Part shown: positions 40,101 through 52,100 of the stretch, in pieces
How the letters are laid out: each line of letters begins with the position of its first letter
Position numbering within the stretch: the stretch's first letter is position 1
Assembly (NCBI RefSeq): GCF_004027225.2
Contig: NC_044302.2
Location: 38,600,949 to 38,664,948 of the forward strand
Length of the DNA stretch: 64,000 bases
Reading direction: 5' to 3'
From: Strigops habroptila
Lineage: Eukaryota; Chordata; Aves; Psittaciformes; Psittacidae
The notes under the pieces: generated by a model
What the model was told of the DNA's origin: nothing
Databases searched by the model: none
The model's input: only the letters and a program-made list of their open reading frames with translations
Made by a program: the position numbers and the translations under genes

Positions 40101-43100
40101 AAATCAAACACTTTTAAGCAAAAAATAACACATTAAGATATTCTGTATCCAAGAAACATTGATTTTTTTAATAGTGAAAGGGACCATTAACATCTATTAG
40201 CCTCTGGTTATCTATTTTTAACAGCTACCACAATAAATGATACAACACTACATAAAACCAATTAATCTTTTATTTTTTTAAGTCAACGTGATTAATTTCA
40301 TACAGGGAAAAGTCACACCGTAACTTGTCTGTAAATAGTCAAAATTCCAAACCAGTTACAACTGAACATTATAATGCCAAGTAAAATGTTTTTACCCCCT
40401 ACATTGGCTCAAAACTAATTTCTTATTTACAAAGGGTATTACTACATGCACTCAGAACACATTTCACTGGCTGATGCTCAAGGAAAAGAGACGCGTAAAA
40501 AGTCATCTATTGTTAGGTGACTTTGACTGTATTTTTTCCATTCATCCATATCTCAGGAGAAAAACTATTAAAGGAGTTACCCTCATCTTTGCAGGGGTTG
40601 CATTTCTCCAGTTGATACACAGGCAATTCTGATTAATACTAAAATGTGCAGAATAAGTAATTTTTTCAATCTAAATATATGGCATATTAAACAAAGCTCA
40701 TTTTAAAAAGGAAGACTATAAATGCATTTAAATACTGTGACTATTTTAAAATGCTGCATTTAATTTGTGCAGTTGCAGATTCAAATATGCCAATTTTTGA
40801 CAAGTTTTAGATATTTCTATTTTTTACAAGAGCAAAATGAGTCATTCAATAAGTATAAAGTTATCATTTTGTTCTCTGGTAACAATTTTACTGTTCTCTG
40901 AAATTTTTCTTGGCAGAAAATGAAATCAATATGTTGTTTTTAAAAAAAATTAAAGTGTTGCAGCAGGACTGAACATGAGCAATGCTCGGTTCAGTGAGTA
41001 CATTGACATGGGCAAAGCAGGCCTGTCTTTGATGTAGCAGTCATGTCTTCTGCCATCAATTTGGTCTGCACTAGAACAACAAATTAAGATGGTGACCTCT
41101 TTACAGTAGAGGTTTGCAGACAGAAGGAATAGGGACATAATGACAAAAATGATGGTCTTCGTAGGCTGTATTTTAAAGATATGCTACTAGGCTGAATGCA
41201 ATCCCAGACCAGAAAAACTCATTTCCACTGGAATAACTGAGATCATATTGTACCTTCTTGAGCTTCAAGGTATGTATGTGAATATAAGCATAGTTGTGTC
41301 ACAGTCCAGATGTGTGTTGATGCTCCAGAAAAGTAATGATCAAAATGAACACTTCATATGTGAAAGCCTACATAACTAAAATATTCCTTTGCAGAGGTAT
41401 AGGCAGATTAGCAAGCATAAAAGTAATCCGTTTGATGAAACAGGTGTACCAAGCTCTCAAAGTACATACTGACTACATGAAGTAATATTTTGTTTTATAA
41501 AAATTTGTTCTTGAGTTGTCATAAACACAGTTCTGAATGTGTCCATCATTGAATTTTATACAAAGCATCTTGCAGGCTCTTCCAGATGATCAAAACCTTC
41601 TCATATAGGATTTTTCAGTTACATTTAAGAACAGCCAAACTGATATATAGCAATGTGCAGAGGAGAATGATGTGCTGACAGCCATCAGAAGCAGTTCTAA
41701 TGTTTTTCATAAAACACCAAGCTACGTATTTTTCTAGTTCTCTGTCTTCCTGTCTGAGCTTAAAGAAAGGAAATCTACTTACCTAGAAGCAAATTCTCCT
41801 GTTAGAAAAATTACACTGTCATCATTAACCCCATACACAATTAATCAGCTGTCTAGGTTTACTTAACACTTAGAGTCCACCAGCTTTTTCTAGAGACACT
41901 AGTCTTACAGCCCCTAACTGTATTATGGCCCACTATAGAAACACAGATCATTTAAAGGGAAATTCAGAAAGGAGTAACTGTAATGTAATGGTTCTCAGGT
42001 TTTGCAGTTATCTAGATTGTGAGCTTTTCCAAGTTTTTCAAGTTACATTCTTAAAATGAAACCAGTTGAGAATACATTTTGCTCCCTAATTTAGATAATC
42101 TCTTGGATGATTTTGTTGTTTGGTGATGTCTTTTCCCATCTTAGAATATTCTCACTTTCGTAACTGATTTTTTTCTGGGTGAAAGTACACAATGTACAGG
42201 ACCAGTACAAAACCCATGCTCTCCTATGAGGCTTGTTGAACCTCACCAAAACTCATGCTTTGGACATGTTAAGGGATAACAACAGAAAAATCCGTATTTT
42301 TGCATCCAGAATTGCTGCTGACAGACAATTGGATATTTAGGTTGATTCTTTTTGGATTTTCACATACCAAAAGTGACACAGACTTTAAAAATTTATCTTG
42401 TACTATTCCTCTGTTAAAACAATGTACTTTCCAACTTCTGGTTTGCAAGTACATCTAGCCAATATAAACTTATTTTCTACATTGTAAATTATTCCTGGTC
42501 TGAATTATTAGAATTCTGGAAAATCTTATAATTATTTCCTTTATGAGGAACAGGTTTCTAGTGAGGCATCTTCAGAAGTGAAGTTGATGTTTTCAGAGGC
42601 ATATGGAATCCCAGCACAACACTTAGAAGAGCAATTGCTTGTAATGCTGAGTTCCTGAATACCAGTAACTCTATCATTGAAACACTGCCAGATCAGGGAG
42701 ACAAAATGGCACATTGCTGTAATTTCTTTCTCTTATAAAAAGCTAGAAAAGCACAAGCTAAAAGAAGAGGGACTAACATGCAGTTGAAAGTGCTTTTCTC
42801 CATCTTGAGGACTAAGAAGGAGTAGAAGACTCGATTTGATTCATGTCATGGTCTCAAAGCATGGGACGCAGGGCTCCACTGAAGCCAGAGCACGGTTTCA
42901 CAGCATGACAGGGGGAAGGTTGTCACACCACAGCCTGTGCAAAAACTGAAAGCAGGGCACATTGAAATGGGCCCAGCAACAGCCTTCAGTGCCAGGCCTA
43001 TGTACAACAAAGCATTAAAAGCAGAGCTGCAGCCAGAGGAGGTAGGTCACAGCTGTCCTATGGAAAGGTAGTTTCCAAACCTTTGTGAAAAGATTATGTA

Positions 43101-46100
43101 AGAATAAACGTTAAATTCAGCATGATGCTTACTTTTATTGAGCAATATTGCATAGCCACTCCATAAGCAGAAATAGACAATTCTTGTCACAACATTTACT
43201 TTTTTTTAGGCCTGTTCTGGGATATGTTTAATTAGTGGACTTGGGGAGAACATCAAGGACAAAGACACAGAACCTATAATGGAAAAGACAAACGCAAAAT
43301 GGGCTGAGCCATGATCTTGGGGTAAAAGATCTATTACATTGGCAACTTTGAAATTCAAAGTCCTGGTTTTGGTTGGGTTTTTTGTTTTTTCTTTTTTAAT
43401 CACAATTTAAAATTGAGGTGCTACAGCAAAACACAGGTACAATAATATCTTTTGAGTAAACAAGAATGACAAGGGCCAGAAAACATCCACAGTCTATCAG
43501 GTACAGACAGAATTTATAAAGTGGATTTTCCCTCAAGTTATCAGCTTAAATACATGGCAGTCAGTGAGAATACGTATCACAGATGTACATATTGTATATG
43601 AAAATATGTCACAGACAGCTCTCGGGAGCTGCAGCAATCTGTGCTTCCTCCACACCAATACATCCTGAATCTGGTGATCATGGTGAGAAAGAAGAAAGAT
43701 GTCATTAAAAGAGACTGTGTCATTACTAGAAAAGTGGTTGCTCTTTAAAAAAAAAAAAAAATGAAAATATTGCTCTAAAAGTGATTCACTGTGATCAAAG
43801 GCTTTCAGTTACTCCTTTCTGGAGACACCTCAAATAGGATTGTTCGGAATTTCTGCAGTGGGGGAAGAAACAACGACGACGACAAATTTCAAATAAATAA
43901 ATACACAAACAAATAAATAATTAAATAAGAAGATTAAATAGATTTCTGACTTCTGCTTCAAGAAATAGTTTGTCTAACTGCTTCAGTCCAGGCAAAGCTT
44001 AAAAAAGTCCCAAAGGCTCAGAAAGTCTCAGAATCAAAATCTTGATGGATTTAAACCTTCATATTCCATACCCATCCACACTCAGTTAACATTAAGTTCG
44101 AAGACAAGCCATAAAAAATATAACAATCTCCAAATGTAGATTATTTTAATAATTCTACTTTTTAGTCATAATTATTTAATTATTGTTTGTTAAATCATCT
44201 GCCTGATAATTGGACCATTTCTTTCTTACTGCCTAATGGAACCAAACATATTTGGCCTTTTTTATATCTGCCCTCATTCAGATGTTTTCTGAATCTAAGT
44301 GGCATTCAAGTAATTTTTCTTTTTTTTTAAATTTCTCTAGCACCAAGTAGTCTGCTTTTCTCAATTTCAGTCCATGAACTGGATTCCTTTATAGATCCAA
44401 AAATGTTTTCCCTGCATCTCTTGCTGTAGGTAATCGGCACTGCTGAAAAACAAATACCAAGCAAGAACAGATAGTCTAAAGTCGTTTCCTAGAGAAGACA
44501 GGCTCTGCTGCTTCAGTCACATCAAAGAAACAGTGGCTAGTGTGCTCACAAATTGCTGACAATAAATGGGAAGCTGTTTACCAGCCAGAGCGGTGCTGCA
44601 GGTATGGTTGAGAAAATTCAAAACAGAATGTTGCACCCAGGACTTCAGGCTGGCAAGAAGGTATCTTGTCTCCTGGAAATTTTGTACAACACTTCAGGAA
44701 TTTTTGATCTGGAGAAATGTAGTACATTTAAGAAACCGTAGACAACTCTTTTCCAGCCACTGTATCACTAAATAGCTGATCTACTGGTACTTGCTAAAAG
44801 ACAAAAAGCTGCCTCTGTTATAAGATCAACATATAATGACTTCTAACCAGGGATATGAGAACCCATATCCTGGGGCAGTTAGGATCTGCAGTAACTGTTA
44901 TTCTAGTAATTTCACATACTGAATTAATTGCAGTGAGCTTAAACAGATTCACGTGATTGATAATCCACATAATGCTCTAAATAAACCTATTGGGAAATGC
45001 TTTTACAGCAGTTATGTTGGTGGCACACCTCGTGGGAACAAAGAAGGCATTACAAAACTGGCTTCCACAAGGAGTCTGCACAACTTATTTAATGAAAACA
45101 TAAAGATGTAAGCCATTTTTCAGTACAGAGGGAACACAGGTGTCATAGATAAAAGCACTGCAGTATCTAGTATTTATGCAGCAGATATATTGATTCTAAG
45201 AGTGTATTACAAGCCCATTTAGGTTTCATGTTCTCTATATAACACAAGAGATAAAGTTTCTTAAGAACAGGTTTCACAAAATGCAACAAGCCAAAGAGGA
45301 AATAAGCTGAATTAGCCAGTATCAGTATTGAGAAAAAGGCGTTAGCTATTATCTTTTGAAACTTCCTGAAAGCTTCTGAGACTCAACCTCTATGACTCAG
45401 AGTCCTTACTTACATCCTCTCCACCACAATCCTCCCCAAATCTGCTGGGTCCTTTCTCTAATAATCCTTTTCTCTCTTCGTTCCTGGGGGAGCCAACTTG
45501 TCTTCTGATCTAGACAATTTTCCTATTAGGCTGCAGGGTATTCTGAGCTAAAAATGCTCTACACTTTCTTGTTGAAGCTGTTCTGCACGGACAAATTAGG
45601 TAGGCGTGGAAGAGACAAAACAGAAAGATAACATGAATCAGTAATCTACTAATGAGGGTGTTCACTTCTAAGGGTGAAGACTTAAAATATAGCTGGTGTT
45701 TCAGGCAATATTTGACACAATATACCTAGGACAAAATAAATAAAAATAAAAAACCCAATCTCTCACCTCCAAGATGACAGACCTAACAGTAGGGTAAAAA
45801 TACTCTAATTTTCTCTCTCTGCCAGAACAAATATCTAACTATCCCTTAGAGTGCAGAAAAGCCCCATTAGGGGAGACTCTTCTTGCATTATCTGCAGCTT
45901 GGTTCTTCATAAAGGAAGACAGAGGTTCAAGTGAGGGAAAGGAGTGACTCACCTTGTTAGGTGAGTCACTGAAAAAGTATGTGGGGAAGCTTCACAATGC
46001 ACCTCTTCTAGACCATTTTATGGTTTACAGTATGCTTAGGATGCTTTAATACTGGAAACATAAAAGTCCGTGAAACTTAGTAGAGCAGATCTGTCAGGAC

Positions 46101-49100
46101 CTATGCTCTACATTGTGGCATTTAAATTGGCTGTCATGTCCTACAACTTCCTTAGCAGGGTGTTGTTTCTGCCAAGGCCAACACCAAATTCAGAAAATGT
46201 TGAAAGGGCTTGTTTGCATTCACAATATTATCAATTCTTTAAATTCTATGAAGATTTGCCCTTAGCATGTTTGACATTTCTTCTTGGGAAACTGGATTTA
46301 TACTTCAGTATCTCCACACGACAGAATCACACAAGCATATGTATACACGTATATAACCACGTACACAAAGAGACATAGACATGCATACAAACATATGCAC
46401 AGTCTTGCTGTTTACTGGTTTTTGGTAGTGTTTTGGCTAAATGTAATTCACAATTCAATGCTGCTTTTAGAACAATCTTCTCCAGGGATTCAGCTGTTCT
46501 GATCTTACCTTCTTCACAGCTGAAGAAGAGACAGCCTTGGGCAGCCTTTCTTATTGAATTAATTTTATTTTTGTCTTTTGTCCTGCCAGCTATCAAAATT
46601 GTCAGATAAACCAGCTTTGATTCATAAATAATGGTTCCATTATATTTACTGTGCCACCAGTCAGAGTACCTGAAATTTTAATTCACTTGTTCAGCTAAAT
46701 TTCATCCTCAGCTCACGGCCATAAAATTCTGTATTGACAAACTTTCAAACCAACTTTGACTCTGAGGTATCTAGTCAACATTTTTCTTCTGTGTGGATAT
46801 TAGTTTATTGAATAAGTGGCATCTGTTTTCCTCCACATCACTAGTGGAGTAAGTATTTCCTTTTGACAGCTTTGTACGATTTATGGGTTTGCATGCTCTA
46901 AGAAAAATAGTACTAAGCAAAAAATTCCAATTCATTACCGCTTAGTACTTAATTAAGTTCATACACATTGCACACTATAGATGAACCCTGAAATGACTGT
47001 GACAGCCACTGAGCAGCAAGTTAGATTATCTTTGGAAGACAGAGAGACTTTTAATTATCTTGACCTCATTTTTCCACCTATGATATTCATAAATTTTCCT
47101 TCTATTTTGTTGTCTTCATCAGATGTACCAAACCATTCTGAAAACAAGATTATATCCTTAGCTATTTCCTTTTATCTGCACATTTAGGCAACAAATGTTT
47201 TTACAAATAGTGAAGTCAAGCAATAGTTTTTATCGGCTTGCTTCACACAGCTGCAGATGAATTATGTCGTACAGACTCCTCCTAATAATGGTTTGGTTTT
47301 GGAAATGATAACAGCTTGATAAAAGAAGAAAGCAGTGGATCTGGCTATCAGTAGACACAGAAATAAAGAGAGCCTGGGCTTTACCTGTCAGGGTTCTGCG
47401 TACACACATGCATCTGTAAGAGGATCCGCTGGGTGAAAGTCTTAAAGCATTGCCCACATTTCCAAAGATGCCAGTCACTGAACTCAGAATTTAGTTGGCT
47501 TGTTGAAGTTGGGCTTGCAAGAACTCGTTGGTTTTTGACACTGATCTGGTTAAATCCTGACTCGATGGACCCAGACTTATCCAGGAGAGAAAAATTTCTG
47601 CTACACGGAGTCTGTGGAAATACTATGGATCGCTGTGGAGTGGCAGGGGATTGTTTGTTACTTTTATTAAATGGCTGTAGGGTGTCTTGTCTGGACATGG
47701 CCTCCATTACAGTCGAAGGGACATTCACTGGGAGAAAACAAGAAAAGTAAATAAGATGCCTTTTTAAAACTAATACAGTTTTGGGAGACACCAAAAAAAA
47801 AATACCAACATCCATTTTTCTTGACACTAGAATTAAACAACTTTATTTTAACAATCCACAGAAAAAATGGGCTTGAATGAGACAGTGATCTCAATGGAGG
47901 ATGCTGTTTCTGTGACACTGAAATGAACACTCATGCAAAGGAGTATCTGAGACTGAAAGGACTCAGTGAAGCCTGACTGGGATATACATTTATTGCACAA
48001 ACGGGATTGTCATCTGAAAGAAAATATTGTTGCACTTGTGATACCCTCACTCTGCATGTTTCACTCAGCATGTCCAATTGCTCTATCACAGACAAGCATG
48101 AATTTTGAGAGTGTGGGGACAAAAACCCTTGCTCAGGCACTCCTTGAGGTACAAGAGGGCTTACTGCTGCAATAGTTCCCTTATCCTCTCAATATAGCTA
48201 TTCTCACAAAGAAGTGATTTAATGCTGAATTTGAACGTTGCATGATAAGGAAGGCAGGAGGTCAAACATATACAAGAAAGTTGAGCTGCTGCCTCACTCC
48301 TTGAGTATCATCTAGTTCATGCAGTGAATGAAGCAAGAGTCCTATGGAAAAATAGGGTCAGCTAACAAAAATTGTACCACAATGCAAAAGAAGCATAATT
48401 TCGGCCACCTGGGCCCAGTACCTTCTCATGCTTTCCAATTTTGGCACACTCAACCTCATCAGATAATATTTTAATGGAGATTTTAAAATTAAATATGTTG
48501 TATGTATACGTCTATGTCTACATGTGTTCACACAGTTACTCTCACAAAGCGTATAGGTACATAGCACCTACTGAACAGGTGATTAGAAAATCCAACTCTG
48601 TTTAGGTAAGACATGATTTTAGATTTCTAATGACAAATATGAGAATTCAATTTCAGTTATAAGCTGGAATAATCTAATATTATTTAATGTACAATAAAAC
48701 CATAACTCAAACTAATGTTTTGGTAATACCTCAAATAATGCCAGTTACTTCACAGAGTTATGTTCTACTACTTTCCATCAATTGTAGTGACTCCAATATT
48801 ATAATATTACACGCTATTTAATTTACTTAAGTTGTGGTCCTTCCTAGTCTATGCTTTTCTGGAGTATCTGAGGACCTGATTTCTATGTAGAGTTACATCG
48901 ATTGGGCTGTCTAACAGAAGTTTCCAGACATACAATGCATCTTCTATGTCTCTTGAGTACAAGAAGCAATTTGTATACTTTCATTTTGCCCCCACATCCT
49001 CACATGAGAAGTATGGATATTCTATTCGTAGAAGCCCACTGAAGTAATAAGATCAGTATATTAAAGACCTAAGGAATATAGGCAGAATTTGTACTGGGTG

Positions 49101-52100
49101 AAAATACTCGTGTGCAGAAGAGAAGATAAGCAGAAGGTCTAGTCTGAAGGCTTAAGTGGCACTTAAGTCAATCAAGCCTGCATCTCTATGCTCAGAGATG
49201 AATTTCATTTACCCATGTTAGTCTCTCTGTGGATGAAACTCTGGTTTCTCTCACAGCAAAATAGCAAGTGACAATATTTAAAGATTTTAGGCTTAATGCT
49301 TTGCTTTTCAAATAAAGGTTTTGTAAGCTTCATGAAAGAAAAAATAATATTTCTATATTACACACTGCAGAGCAGTGAGTTTTATCAGCAAACATTACTG
49401 CCAGTAATTAAATTTCTTTTAAACCTTTCTCAAGCCCAACAGATTTGGAAACTCAAGATGAAAAAGGGTGTTTATTTTTGACAGTTTAATCCCTACTATC
49501 TTGCTGGTTTATTGCTGTATAGTTCAGTATTTAAGTTGCTACGAGACATGAGTTCATCCTAGCACTGCTGTTTAAGTATCCAAGTACTTGACCAAAAAAA
49601 TACATCTTGTATGTAATTGATTAAGTGTGGGTAGCCACAGGGTTACTTTAGACCAAAGTCAATTAGGCATCCATTATTAGTTTCTTCCACCATATAGATA
49701 CACATAGCTGTCAAAATGGAAGTGAGGTCTTTGATGCAAGCTCTAACCAAGTTCCACACACAGTGAAACTGAAGGATATGCTTGGACTACCCATTCCCAC
49801 TACAGACAAAGGTATCCAGCTCTAAATTGCACTGGGTCTGTGTTAGAGTTACATGCTTAATTTTGTTACAATTCCTAGCAAACTAAAAATATTGAGAAGG
49901 AGTAGAAGAATGCATGGAAATCGGAATGGCTAGGATGGAATGGAGGTTCATTGTCATTTCAGATTACTTACATTCAGTTATTATTTAGAGAGGCTGGCTT
50001 TTACCTTTTAACCACAAGGATCTCATGTCTACAATCAGTCGGACAAAGCTTTTCTCAACATAGTCAGTGGTAATAGAATGAAGGATCACTAACAGAGGCC
50101 TCATAGACCTGCAATACCTTCCTGTTTTGGCAAGACAGTGTCTTGGGATAGGTCTGATAACAACAGAGAGGGCCAAGCAAATTAGTTAGGAATAGACCAG
50201 GAATGAATCACTTAGAACAGTGATTCTACATGCTATCAAGCTAAGTGGGGCTGCCATGGTAGGAAATGCATCCATGACTCTATGCATCTATGATTCTATG
50301 ATTCTATGAAATCTGCTATTAAACTGCACACATCTGCACACTTCCAAACACCTCAATTTATTTAGATAACCATACCATGATTTTGCACAGCCTCAGTGTA
50401 TCAGCTTCAGGGTTTTGTTTTGCACACATCAATCTCACCTTAAATTTAATTTAATATGTCCTAGAACACTCTAGAAATATAGCTGATTAGGTATGAAACA
50501 GGAATTCTGGTTTACAGAGGTAGAAATTCAAGAAACAACTTACAATTTTCGTCTTGTGCAATGCACTGGAGAGGGATTCCAAAGAAAGATGTGTAACTGT
50601 CATTGTACCAGACCAACAGCTCAGTGCCTCTAGGAATATCTATGCAAGCCCGGTAGAATATATTTGACCTAATCAAGAGAAAAAGAAAAAAAAGCCTAAT
50701 TTAGAAATACAGCATTCTCCTCTTATCATACACAGTATGATACAGCATTACAGTAGAAATCCATAGTTTTAGAAGCCCTTCTGCAGATAACTAAAAGAAC
50801 AACTTACTGATTATTTTAAAACCAAATCTATCAATCATTAAGAAATGGCTTTGTTCCTTTAGCATAAAGTAAGAAAGAGCTTACAGGCCTTCGTTCCTAG
50901 CACATTTTAAACACTAAAATTCTACAAGCACCAAGATTTTATGAAAAGACAAGTATTTTCTTGCACTGTCCCTTTTAAAGTGATTTTAGAAATGCTACAG
51001 TTTGCTCACACCGTAGCAGCATCAGAGTTCTGCACATAGTTCAGTAAGCTGAACCATTTAAACAGCTTTGCATTTGTCATCTAAACTAAAGTTAACTTAT
51101 TTTAGGGGCAAATAGACAACAGTTCTTTCATTTTAACAAGTTCATTTAGCAAGAGGTTTGAAGTAGTGTAACATGGCCTTTCATTACAGCAAAAGTGAGA
51201 TCTTGGATTGCTAAGTAAAACAGACTTTGATTTAGGGAAATGCAAAAATGGGGTCAATCTGAACATAAATCTGAACAAATCTGTTTCAGATTTGATAACA
51301 AATCTATGGTTCAGAACAAATCTGAGCCATAAAATCTTCCCTTTTATGGAACATGAGGTAACGTTGATGATCCTTCAGTAAGTATAATTTCGTGTTAGCG
51401 TAAATGTGGTATCTTATCACACTACCTGTAGGTAGTCCTAGACCATTGAACTGGGAGTTGAGGCAGGGGGAAGGAAAAATCCTGGAATCTCTAGCATAAA
51501 AACAAGAGCCTTATCCTGATCTTGCACTGGTGTAAATAGCTTCAGAGTGATACTTCTACACAGAACAGATTTACATGGGGGCAAACTCTGTGTGAGATTA
51601 GAATCAGGCACAAGATAAAATAAAAATATTATCAGTTTGTAGTGGCTTTTCCCTTAGGCTTCACACGGAACAGTAAAATACACTCCTGTGAGATGGATAG
51701 AAATTCAATATATAAAAGAAGAACACTCCACTCTTGCTGAAGGATTACATACCAAAATGATACAGTCGAAATGACCATTTTTTACAACAGCTTATGTGAG
51801 GCAGAAAAACATCTATAGACCGAAAAAAAAATGTTAGGCCTCAACTGGTTTTCTGAGTGAAGAATTGCTACAAACGTTAGCCTGAAGTTCAAGATAAAAG
51901 TGTTTAGGGTTGGTAGGCCTTAAATTTGGACTTTCTATAAAGAATTGGCTGTAGCGATGCAATTTGTTCCTTGTATAACACTGCAGACATAAGGAGAATC
52001 TTTTTACCACATTTTTCATGGCCGTGAGATATGCACTTGTCAACATATTTTGTCACCGCAAAGTGGCTCCTGGCAACAGGATCATAAAGATCAATAAAAA

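Larger units (their letters stand above)
38437..47384 (-). other. PRDM6: PRDM6 intron between the finger 1 and finger 2 exons (8.9 kb)
   Basis: The borders are gtaaagcc and ccactgcag. It is mostly AT-rich unique sequence. It contains an AAAC-type tract (39118-39146), a 15-A run (43747-43761), an ACG/AAAT simple repeat (about 43871-43925) and a perfect 12-bp hairpin built from two AP-1 sites (45943-45970). The open frames here are short and show no recognisable family. Confidence 0.85.

Noticed and set aside
47728..47827. In-frame extension and ATG upstream of the 343-base PRDM6 exon
   Set aside because: A clear acceptor (ttttctcccag) at 47728 and the matching phase of the previous exon show that the extension is intron sequence.
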